Below, one piece after another: positions 44,975 to 53,094 of a DNA stretch of 64,000 nucleotides. Numbering within the stretch: position 1 is the first letter of the stretch; each line of letters opens with the position of its first letter. The DNA comes from Chitinophaga sp. XS-30 (GTDB lineage: Bacteria > Bacteroidota > Bacteroidia > Chitinophagales > Chitinophagaceae). Under the pieces are notes generated by a model. It was not told the origin of the DNA, ran no database searches, and was given only the letters and a program-made list of their open reading frames with translations. The stretch covers positions 1,734,032 through 1,798,031 of the forward strand of contig NZ_CP043006.1 in NCBI RefSeq assembly GCF_008086345.1, read 5' to 3'. The translations under genes and the position numbers were made by a program.

Positions 44975-45797
44975 CAAGCACGGATATCTAAAAAAAGAAT
45001 TCAGTGCAATGGAGGATGCCTTTGCGGCATTGGGAATAGATTTTTATTTAATTGGAGCCGTAGCCCGGGAAGTATGGTATGCCAAAGGAGATCAACAGTT
45101 CAGGACTACCAAGGATGTAGACTTTGCGGTGCTCGTCGGAAGCAAAGCGGAGTATGACGCGGTCAGGCAATATCTGATTCACAGAAGTGGTTTTACGGCC
45201 ACAAAAGAAAATGCTTTTGTGCTGATTTCCCCTGCAGGCATTCAGGTGGATATTCTTCCTTTTGGTGAGATCGAGGAGCAAGGTGGCGTCAAAATCACCG
45301 GGTTCGGTATGGCCAGCATCAGTTTAGATGGCTTCCATGAAGTATATTTGTCGGGCACAGAGGAAACTGATCTGGGAACCGGGCATCTATTTAAGGTCGC
45401 TACCTTGTCTGCAATCGTACTTTTGAAGTTAATTGCATATGACGACCGGCCGGAGAAACGAGCTAAGGACGCCAGGGATATAGCCAATATTATTAGCTGC
45501 TTTTTCGAACTGCAGGCCGATCTTATCTATGATAACCATTCCGATATTTTTACCGGCGATGAAGATGTGCTCGATACTATAAGTCTGCCTGAAATCTCCG
45601 CAATCGTGATCGGTAGAGAATTGAAACGGATAACAGGGGGGAATGAAGATTTGTTAAAACGGCTGACATCAATTATTACGGAGCAGGCAACTTTAGCAGA
45701 AAAAAGTGCGTTTATCCGTAATATGCTGGAAGAAACCGGTCAGACCGTTGAGGAGGTCCAAAAATGGTTACAAGCAATGCAAAGAGGAATATCATGA
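44958..45797 (+). CDS. AbiEii-like nucleotidyltransferase toxin
   Basis: 279-aa nucleotidyltransferase-fold protein. The active-site pattern FYLIGAVAREVWYA, then TTKDVDFAVLV (Asp53, Asp55) and GIQVDILP (Asp98) gives the metal-binding triad, and DARDIANII follows at about 171-179. The AbiE toxin of type IV systems is a GTP-binding nucleotidyltransferase whose activity is neutralised by AbiEi without a protein complex. The gene overlaps the antitoxin by 17 bases, so translation is coupled. No residue of the triad is lost. It is probably an abortive-infection (phage defence) module. Confidence 0.75.
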   Translation: MNLRASKHGYLKKEFSAMEDAFAALGIDFYLIGAVAREVWYAKGDQQFRTTKDVDFAVLVGSKAEYDAVRQYLIHRSGFTATKENAFVLISPAGIQVDILPFGEIEEQGGVKITGFGMASISLDGFHEVYLSGTEETDLGTGHLFKVATLSAIVLLKLIAYDDRPEKRAKDARDIANIISCFFELQADLIYDNHSDIFTGDEDVLDTISLPEISAIVIGRELKRITGGNEDLLKRLTSIITEQATLAEKSAFIRNMLEETGQTVEEVQKWLQAMQRGIS

Positions 45798-45868
45798 TTT
45801 TTACAGAACAACGGGAAATTCGCGTAACTCCCGCCATTCAGGTAGCGTTTGCCAGGTCTGATTTGTGA
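45794..45868 (+). CDS. 24-codon ORF overlapping the toxin stop (ATGA)
   Basis: ATG at 45794 overlaps the toxin TGA (ATGA junction), the layout of translationally coupled genes. It encodes MIFTEQREIRVTPAIQVAFA and four more residues, then TGA. It may be the head of a third gene cut off when the cassette inserted, or chance. Confidence 0.25.
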   Translation: MIFTEQREIRVTPAIQVAFARSDL

Positions 45869-46168
45869 ACCTGCGTGTCAAGGCTTCCGGTCGGTTGAGC
45901 CGGGTTTGCAGGCTGAATGTTCCTGTTTGTATCTAATGTCTGGCAATTAGTTCATATTCAATAATTTGTACTTTCTGTACCGGCAAGTAAAATCCTCATT
46001 TTTACTGCTAAAGCAGCGGCCCCACCTGTCCATAACATCGCCCCATTTCCCTTCCCCGCCCAAAATCCGGGGTTTTAGTTTAACTTCGCCCATATCCGTC
46101 CCAGAAAATTCTGCAAAAATCCAAAGAATCTGGGGCTTTTTTATTGAATTTTGGTCCAGTAAACTTCA
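45869..46168. other. Spacer with repeat B and the locus 2 sigma promoter
   Basis: Holds repeat B (45917-45983), then a hairpin (AGTAAAA and TTTTACT, about 45987-46007), a C-rich stretch and the box GAATTTTG (about 46146-46153, 7 of 8 to TAnnTTTG) 16 bases before the sigma start. Nothing else is recognisable. Confidence 0.5.
45917..45983 (+). repeat. 67-bp direct repeat, copy B (right edge of the AbiE-like cassette)
   Basis: Four mismatches to copy A (43561-43627). It sits upstream of the locus 2 ECF sigma gene. The cassette between the copies carries the toxin-antitoxin pair. Confidence 0.85.
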
Positions 46169-46774
46169 TTGTCAACTAACACTTCATACAACGAGAAAGA
46201 GCTGCTTTTACGCCTGGAAGCTGGCGACAAGTCCGCTTTTGATTCACTCTACTACCGTTTTGAGCCAAGGGTAAGATTATTCCTTCATCCCTTTGCAATT
46301 GGCGATACAGACATGATTGACATCGTTATCCAGGATGTTTTTGTAAAGCTGTGGCTTAAAAGACAAGAGCTATCCGGCATTGCAACCCTGGAGTATTATC
46401 TGCAAAGGATGGCCAAAAATCGCTTGCTGGATATCCTGAAGCTACGCAATATCCGGGATCGCCATAAAAAAAACTACGCAATACTGCAGTCAACATCAAC
46501 CAATAATGCGAAAGAAGAACTGCAATTAAAGGAATATCTCGCTATAGCACGGGAAGGCATGGATAAAATGCCCTTGCGGCGACGTATCATCTTTTCCATG
46601 AACGAGCTTGATGGCTTTTCTATCGACGAGATCGCCACACAAATGCAAATTTCCCGTGATGTGGTGAAAAAGCAATTACAAAAAGCCAGGGCTTTCCTGA
46701 AGGAATATATATCAAAGCATGGTGACCTTCCGGGGGCAATTTGCCTGGCTATCCTGGTTTTGTTGGAGTATTAA
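46169..46774 (+). CDS. ECF sigma factor of locus 2
   Basis: 201-aa ECF factor. It starts at a TTG (46169, STNTSYNEKELLLRLEAGDK), with no suitable ATG upstream in frame. Region 2 shows SAFDSLYYRFEPRVRLFLHP and IVIQDVFVKLWLKR. The -10-reading segment is LEYYLQRMAKNRLLDILKLR. Region 4 contains MPLRRRIIFSMNELDGFSID and EIATQMQISRDVVKKQL. It should direct transcription of the fecR, susC and susD genes that follow when the receptor signals. Confidence 0.9.
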   Translation: MSTNTSYNEKELLLRLEAGDKSAFDSLYYRFEPRVRLFLHPFAIGDTDMIDIVIQDVFVKLWLKRQELSGIATLEYYLQRMAKNRLLDILKLRNIRDRHKKNYAILQSTSTNNAKEELQLKEYLAIAREGMDKMPLRRRIIFSMNELDGFSIDEIATQMQISRDVVKKQLQKARAFLKEYISKHGDLPGAICLAILVLLEY

Positions 46775-46822
46775 TTTTTTTTACTTACCCGTCTCCTCCG
46801 TCTTTCCACATTCGTCTTATAT

Positions 46823-48022
46823 ATGAGGGATATGATCAACAAGTCAACTATACTAGCTAAATACGCCCGGAATGAGGTGACTGCCGCGGAGCACGCTGCT
46901 TTCCAGGAATGGCTGAAAACGCGCCCGGCAGAAGAAGTGGAGGCCCTGATGAATGAATACGGGGAGATAATTGCCCGTTTGGACTTTTCGCAAGAGCCTG
47001 CAAATCCTGCATTGCTTGCAGCCATTCACCGGGAGATAAGCGGACAGGAAACAGCCGCTGAAACACCAGTCAGGCGAATGGCTATCCGCAAATGGAGCTG
47101 GGCAGCGGCCGTTGCCTTATTGCTGGCAGGTGCGGCATATGTCTGGACAACTTACCAGCCGGCGGCGGTACCAATGCCGATGGCCATCCATTCAACAGAT
47201 ATTGCGCCCGGTACCAACGGTGCGATCCTTACCTTGTCCGATGGTTCCCGGATAGTGTTGGATAGCCTCCATACCGATACCATTTCTTTACAGGATGGTA
47301 CCGTGGCAAGGGTATCAGGGAACAAGCTTGTTTATGAAAATAACGGGAAAGAGAATATATATAATACGATGAGTACTCCCAATGGACGGCAATTTCAACT
47401 GCAATTGCCCGATGGTACCAGGGTGTGGCTAAACTCGGCCAGTTCTATCCGTTACCCTACTGCTTTTTCCGGAGCGGTGCGGGGTGTGGATATAACAGGG
47501 GAAGCTTACTTTGAGGTTGCCCGGGACGCGGACCGGCCTTTCCGGATAAATGTGCGCAACAAGGCGGAGGTGGAAGTGTTGGGAACAAATTTCAATGTAA
47601 ACGCTTATGATAATGAATTGACGATCAATACCACGCTGTTGCAAGGATCTGTTCGTGTTCTTCAACGCGGTCATCAGGGCGTGGTAATAAAGCCGGGCCA
47701 ACAGGCGCAGATTGCCAACACGCTTCCTCAACAGGAAAATACAAACGCCGGGGAAATAAAAGTAATAGCCGACGCCAACATAGAGAAAACCGTTGCCTGG
47801 AAAGATGGTCTGTTCAACTTCAACGGAGCGAAGCTGGATGAGGTCATGAGACAACTGGAACGTTGGTACGACATCCATGTTATTTACGAAAACGGAGTTC
47901 CGGATATCGAGCTGGCAGGGAAAATGACCAGGGGAGTAAGCCTTCAGGGGTTGCTGATCGTATTGAAAGAACTGGGTGTGCATTGCAAACTGGAAGGCAG
48001 AACGTTGACAGTATTATCATAG
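46823..48022 (+). CDS. FecR-family anti-sigma factor of locus 2
   Basis: 399-aa inner-membrane protein. The N-terminal sigma-binding domain is about 1-90. The transmembrane helix is about 91-109 (KWSWAAAVALLLAGAAYVW). The periplasmic FecR domain is about 190-290 (LPDGTRVWLNSASSIRYPTA, GEAYFEVARDADRPFRINVR). The C-terminal DUF4974-like domain (about 320-399) contacts the STN domain of the receptor. It is 49 bases after the sigma gene. Confidence 0.92.
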   Translation: MRDMINKSTILAKYARNEVTAAEHAAFQEWLKTRPAEEVEALMNEYGEIIARLDFSQEPANPALLAAIHREISGQETAAETPVRRMAIRKWSWAAAVALLLAGAAYVWTTYQPAAVPMPMAIHSTDIAPGTNGAILTLSDGSRIVLDSLHTDTISLQDGTVARVSGNKLVYENNGKENIYNTMSTPNGRQFQLQLPDGTRVWLNSASSIRYPTAFSGAVRGVDITGEAYFEVARDADRPFRINVRNKAEVEVLGTNFNVNAYDNELTINTTLLQGSVRVLQRGHQGVVIKPGQQAQIANTLPQQENTNAGEIKVIADANIEKTVAWKDGLFNFNGAKLDEVMRQLERWYDIHVIYENGVPDIELAGKMTRGVSLQGLLIVLKELGVHCKLEGRTLTVLS

Positions 48023-48176
48023 AACAAGCGTAAGATACAGCCGGCCACCAATAAAGGCCAAAAGCGGAAATGCAACGATAAAAATTGTAGCGTGCATTTT
48101 ATTCCTGAATGCCATCGCCACAATCTCCCTTTAATGAAATATATGTTACATACAACCAACCATTTTTCATAACAAG

Positions 48177-48252
48177 ATAAAAAACCGCCACGGCTGCTAC
48201 CGTGACGGCTATAAATCCAGTTGATTCAAAAAGGTCGCAAACCAAATTTTAA
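48177..48252 (-). ncRNA. Candidate antisense sRNA in the FecR-SusC gap (DonS-like)
   Basis: Read on the minus strand, TTAAAATTTGG (48252-48242) is followed by a hairpin (CCGTCACGG and CCGTGGCGG arms, one mismatch, 48184-48207) and TTTTTATC. This is an intrinsic terminator antisense to the SusC leader. The predicted RNA is about 55-65 nt. The same motif order occurs at 6.02-6.07 kb. Expression is unproven, and the hairpin could also act on the sense mRNA. Confidence 0.4.
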
Positions 48253-48272
48253 CAACCAAATCGTTGCAATTT

Positions 48273-51200
48273 ATGCAAAAAATCTATTTGTTCCGTGCAA
48301 AGCGGAGCTGCAGACCGCCTGTCTGTTATGGGGGAGGGCGGTTTCTCAACCAAATCCGGAGGGTCATGAGATTAACAGTTTTATTCCTTACGGCGGCTTT
48401 TATATCCGTCCATGCAACCGGGGTAGCGCAGCATCTTACCATCTCCGGCAAGAAACTCACCCTGAAAAGAGTTTTCACCGAGATCGAAAATCAGACGGAT
48501 TATGTTGTACTGGCCAACAAACGACTATTCTCTACGGACAAGACCTTTTCCTTGTCCGTTAGCAATATGCCGATTAAAGATTTCCTGGACAAATTATCGG
48601 AAGATCAATCCCTGAAATATGTCATACAGGATAAAACCATCGTGATGTCGCGCAAAGCAGCTTCAACTTTCGACATCACTGCTGTCATTGCTGACATACC
48701 CGCAACCCTTTCACTTTCAGGTCAACTGCTTGATGTCACTGACAATGAGCCCATCATCGGGAGCACTATCCGCGTGAAGAACACCGGGAAAGGAACTACC
48801 TCCGATGCATCCGGGCGTTTCCGGCTTTCGGAACTGTCTGAAGATGCAATGTTGGTCATATCATCCATCGGTTATACTGCTGCAGAGATCCCGGCAAAGA
48901 AATTCGCATCCCTCGAAGTTGGCGAGCCTGCAATGGTAAATGGTGCAAAGATCCTGAAGCTGGAATCGGGCAGTGTCATTTTATATCTGTCCAGGAGTAC
49001 GAACAAACTCGATGAAAGTGTTGTAGTGGCATACGGCACCACCACGCAACGTTTTAACACCGGTAGCGTTGCCAGCGTGAAAGCGGAAGACATCGAACAG
49101 CAACCCGTCAGTAATGTACTGGAAGCATTGCAGGGAAATGTACCGGGCCTTTTCATCACCCGTTCCAATGGCAACCCCGGCAGCCGGATGCATATTTCCA
49201 TCCGCCAGCAACAATCCATTCCCATGCCCGGCCAGGAAAAGAATATGCCGTTGTTTGTGATCGACGGTGTGCCCTTTGTGGAAACGCCCTTTGCCAGCGC
49301 GGGAGCTTCCGGAGATATTGATCCGATGAACTCCATCAATCCCGCGGATATCGCCAGCGTGTCCATATTGAAAGATGCGGATGCCACGGCCATCTACGGG
49401 TCAAGGGGTGCTAACGGTGTTATCCTGATCACCACCAAGAAAGGCAGCGCCTCAAAACCACAATTCGATTTTAACATTTATACCGGCGGCGGAAAAGTAA
49501 CGCGCTACCTGCCGATGCTGGATCTTTCCGAGTATCTGGCCATGCGCCGGGCCGGCTTCGCGAACGACAATACGACACCTGATTTTTCCAATGCGCCGGA
49601 CCTCACCGTTTGGGATACTACCAAATCCAGGGACTTCCTGAAAGACTATATCGGCGGTACCTCTAACCAGACCGAGGTGACGGGCGCCTTTTCCGGCGGA
49701 AGCGAATACCTGCGTTACCGCTTTTCGAACAGCTTCCGGCGTGAATCCACCGTATTCCCCGGCGACTGGGGCTACAAACGCTATTCCTCCCATCTGCGGA
49801 TAGACAACACCTCCCGCAACGGTAAATTCGCACTGGGAGTCTCCGCGATGTACACGAAGGAATCCAACAACCAGGTGGCCAGCGATCTCACCCGCTACGT
49901 GTACATCCTGCCACCCAACTACCCGGTACACAATGAAAACGGCAGCCTGAACTGGATGGGCGGGTTCATCAACCCGGAATCTTTTTTACTGCAATCCGCC
50001 AGCTTCAAGTCAGACAACCTGCTGGCGAATGCCAATCTGCGGTACACCATATTACCCGGGCTGGATGCAAAAATCAGTCTTGGTTACAACAAAATAGCGC
50101 AGACGAATGAAACGCGCCTGCCGAAATCGTCCCTTGATCCCGGCAGCGGCACAGGAGAATCCGCCGCGACTTACAGATCCAATTACATCGAAAGCTATAT
50201 CGTAGAGCCGCAGTTAACTTACAACAGAACGCTGGGTGACGGCAAATTGAGCGTGCTGGCAGGCGGCACCTGGCAACAATCCAACTTTGCCGAGCCTTAT
50301 TTTGTAAGGGCCACCGGCTTCTCGAACGACAGGCTGATGAGCTCCTGGACAGCCGCTTCCACCATTACCTTTAAAAGCAGCAGCTTCAGGGAATACAAAT
50401 ATGTTTCGGGATTCGGACGGATCAACTACGTGCTGAAAGACCGTTATTTGCTCAACCTCACCGGCCGCAGGGATGGATCTTCCCGTTTTGGGCCCAACCG
50501 GCAGTTCGGTAATTTCGGCTCCGTTGGCGCAGGCTGGATCTTCAGCAGCGAGCAATGGGCGGAAACAGCGCTTCCCTGGTTGAGTTTTGGCAAGATCAGG
50601 GCCAGTTACGGAACAACCGGGAACGACCAGATAGCGGATTATGGATACCTGGCATCCTACGGCAATTTCTTTTACCAGTATGGCAGCGCGGGAATTTACC
50701 CCATGCGAAGCGCCAACCCCAATTATGGCTGGGAGGCCAACCGCAAGCTGGACATCGCGCTGGAAACAGGATTCCTGGATGATCAGATCTTCCTGTCCGC
50801 TTCCTGGTTCTCCAGCCGTACAGACAACCAGCTGGTGACGGCGCCGTTATCTTCCCAGTCAGGCTTCAGTTCCTTTACCGGTAATTTGCCGGCGTTGCTG
50901 GAAAGCTCCGGATGGGAACTGGATTTGAAAACGAAGAATATCAGCCGCAAGCGCTTTTCCTGGAGCAGCGCTTTCAACATCACTATACCGCGTAACAGGC
51001 TCATCTCTTTCCCGGGGGTGGAAAAGACGGCATATGCCTATGTATTTATAGAAGGGCAGCCGATCAATAACCATAGCGGTTATCATTATACCGGTCTGAA
51101 AGATGGCATAGCCACCGTTGAGGATCTCAATAAGGATGGAAGATTTACAACGGGGTTGTTGCAGACAGCCAATGGAGATTACCAGATCATATCCGCCAGC

Positions 51201-51659
51201 ATTCCGGATTTCTATGGAGGATTCAGCAACTCGCTCAAGCTGGGCAGGTTCCAGCTGGATGTGCTGCTGCAGTTCGTGAAGCAGATCAAATCCTCTGTTC
51301 GCTCGGCAGTGGGCATGCAGCCGGGAGGGTTGTCCAACCAGGATGACCGCATCATTGCCGATGGCTTCCGGCCGTCCGTACTCTCCGGCAGCGACGCCAC
51401 CTATGCCTATAAAAATTATTACCTGCTTTCTGACGGCAACTATTCAGATGCCAGCTTTATCAGGCTCAAAAACCTGAACCTGTCTTACCAGCTTCCATCC
51501 TCCTGGACAGAACACATCAGGTTGAAATCAGCCGGAGCATTTATCAGGGCGCAAAACCTGTTTACCATCACCAGTTACCTGGGATTCGATCCGGAAACCG
51601 GCGGAGCCGTGTTGCCGCCGTTAAGGCAGATCATAGCCGGCATCCATTGCTCACTTTAA
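48273..51659 (+). CDS. SusC-type TonB-dependent receptor with STN domain
   Basis: 1128-aa receptor. The start is placed at MQKIYLFRAK (ATG 48273), the usual start of such receptors, with a signal sequence after about residue 30 (LTVLFLTAAFISVHATGVAQ). An STN domain (about 55-120), a CarboxypepD_reg domain (about 155-230) and a plug with LFVIDGVPF and the SusC signature GSRGANGVILITTKKG follow, then a 22-strand barrel. It pairs with the SusD gene 11 bases downstream to import a ligand across the outer membrane. The STN domain implies signalling to the FecR encoded upstream. Confidence 0.94.
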   Translation: MQKIYLFRAKRSCRPPVCYGGGRFLNQIRRVMRLTVLFLTAAFISVHATGVAQHLTISGKKLTLKRVFTEIENQTDYVVLANKRLFSTDKTFSLSVSNMPIKDFLDKLSEDQSLKYVIQDKTIVMSRKAASTFDITAVIADIPATLSLSGQLLDVTDNEPIIGSTIRVKNTGKGTTSDASGRFRLSELSEDAMLVISSIGYTAAEIPAKKFASLEVGEPAMVNGAKILKLESGSVILYLSRSTNKLDESVVVAYGTTTQRFNTGSVASVKAEDIEQQPVSNVLEALQGNVPGLFITRSNGNPGSRMHISIRQQQSIPMPGQEKNMPLFVIDGVPFVETPFASAGASGDIDPMNSINPADIASVSILKDADATAIYGSRGANGVILITTKKGSASKPQFDFNIYTGGGKVTRYLPMLDLSEYLAMRRAGFANDNTTPDFSNAPDLTVWDTTKSRDFLKDYIGGTSNQTEVTGAFSGGSEYLRYRFSNSFRRESTVFPGDWGYKRYSSHLRIDNTSRNGKFALGVSAMYTKESNNQVASDLTRYVYILPPNYPVHNENGSLNWMGGFINPESFLLQSASFKSDNLLANANLRYTILPGLDAKISLGYNKIAQTNETRLPKSSLDPGSGTGESAATYRSNYIESYIVEPQLTYNRTLGDGKLSVLAGGTWQQSNFAEPYFVRATGFSNDRLMSSWTAASTITFKSSSFREYKYVSGFGRINYVLKDRYLLNLTGRRDGSSRFGPNRQFGNFGSVGAGWIFSSEQWAETALPWLSFGKIRASYGTTGNDQIADYGYLASYGNFFYQYGSAGIYPMRSANPNYGWEANRKLDIALETGFLDDQIFLSASWFSSRTDNQLVTAPLSSQSGFSSFTGNLPALLESSGWELDLKTKNISRKRFSWSSAFNITIPRNRLISFPGVEKTAYAYVFIEGQPINNHSGYHYTGLKDGIATVEDLNKDGRFTTGLLQTANGDYQIISASIPDFYGGFSNSLKLGRFQLDVLLQFVKQIKSSVRSAVGMQPGGLSNQDDRIIADGFRPSVLSGSDATYAYKNYYLLSDGNYSDASFIRLKNLNLSYQLPSSWTEHIRLKSAGAFIRAQNLFTITSYLGFDPETGGAVLPPLRQIIAGIHCSL

Positions 51660-51670
51660 ACAACAAGGAA

Positions 51671-53074
51671 ATGAAATCACAATTCTTTTTATATACCTGT
51701 ATAGTGTTATTGGCCGGATCCATCATGAGCAGCTGCAAGAAACTGATCGAGATCGGTCCGCCCAGAGACCAGCTGGCATCTAACAATGTGTTCCTCGATT
51801 CAACTACGGCGGAAGCAGCCCTGGCAGGCTTATATGCCGGCGTGGCGAATCCCAGCCCCGCCAGTGACATGAGTACTTCCATCACCATGTTCAATGGCAT
51901 GTCGGCGGACGAGGTGTATGCTTTTTCAATGAATTACTATGATGACTTCACCAATAATTCATTAACACCAATGATATATTATGTAGATGGGTTATGGGGC
52001 ACGATCTATAAAAACATCTACATCGCCAATGCTGTTGTGGAGGGCATGGCCGAATCTCCCCTGTCCGAAGCATACAGGCAACGTACCACCGGGGAAGCTA
52101 AATTCCTCCGCGCATTATGCTATTTCTACCTGGTGAATGAATATGGCGCCGTGCCGTTGGTGACATCCACCGATGTACACACCACTTCCAGACAACCAAG
52201 GGATAGTGTGGACGTAGTGTATGACCAGATAGAAAAAGATCTTGCCGATGCGAAAAGCGTATTGCCGTCTACGTTAGATATATATGGCGGCAGGCGGATA
52301 CGTGCTACCACCTGGGCCGCGGATGCATTGCTCGCCAGGGTGTACCTGTACCGGGGGAAATGGCAGCTCGCTGAAACCATGGCTACTGCCGTCATCAATA
52401 ATCCGGGACTGTTCAGGATGAACGATTCCCTCAACCAGGTATTTCTCGCCAACAACGAAGAAGGCATCCTCCAGTTCGTGAACGGCATTGCCAGTTCATG
52501 GATGGCCAACAACTTTGTTCCTTCCGCACTGAACATAACGCCCAAGTTTGTAATACAGGACGGCCTCTTTGCGGATTTTGAACCCGGAGACAAGCGGAAA
52601 ACCAACTGGGTAGGCTATAAAAGCTACGGTGGCACCGACTATCCCTATCCCGCCAAATACAAGTACATGGCGGGAGTAGGCGCTGTTGAATATAACCAGG
52701 TTCTGCGCCTGTCGGAACAATTCCTGATCCGCGCCGAAGCCCGGACGCAGCAATCCAATTACATACAGGCCGCAGCGGACATTGACAGCGTAAGGTTGAG
52801 AGCCGGGTTGCCTGAAACCGATGCTGCCGACAAAGCTGCGCTGATGGCCGCTATTGAACATGAACGCCGTATCGAATTTTTCTGCGAATGGGGGCAACGC
52901 TGGCTGGATCTCAAAAGATTGCCCGGAATCAATGATCCGCTCAAATCCAGGGCAGACGAAGTATTGTTCCTGCTCAAAGGAAGTAAATGGCAATCGACGG
53001 ATGCTTTGTATCCCGTTCCGCAATCTGCTATCAATTCCAATCCAATCCTCAGCCAGAACGAAGGATATTTCTAG
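51671..53074 (+). CDS. SusD/RagB-family nutrient-binding lipoprotein
   Basis: 467-aa lipoprotein (lipobox SIMSSC, lipidated Cys at about 22) of the SusD/RagB family. The conserved TPR-like core is seen in GEAKFLRALCYFYLVNEYGA and RIRATTWAADALLARVYLYR, and the C-terminus in EHERRIEFFCEWGQRWLDLK. It forms the lid of the SusC channel. The ATG at 51671 is preferred over an upstream in-frame codon. It starts 11 bases after susC. Confidence 0.94.
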   Translation: MKSQFFLYTCIVLLAGSIMSSCKKLIEIGPPRDQLASNNVFLDSTTAEAALAGLYAGVANPSPASDMSTSITMFNGMSADEVYAFSMNYYDDFTNNSLTPMIYYVDGLWGTIYKNIYIANAVVEGMAESPLSEAYRQRTTGEAKFLRALCYFYLVNEYGAVPLVTSTDVHTTSRQPRDSVDVVYDQIEKDLADAKSVLPSTLDIYGGRRIRATTWAADALLARVYLYRGKWQLAETMATAVINNPGLFRMNDSLNQVFLANNEEGILQFVNGIASSWMANNFVPSALNITPKFVIQDGLFADFEPGDKRKTNWVGYKSYGGTDYPYPAKYKYMAGVGAVEYNQVLRLSEQFLIRAEARTQQSNYIQAAADIDSVRLRAGLPETDAADKAALMAAIEHERRIEFFCEWGQRWLDLKRLPGINDPLKSRADEVLFLLKGSKWQSTDALYPVPQSAINSNPILSQNEGYF

Positions 53075-53094
53075 TGTAAACAGCAACCAGACAT

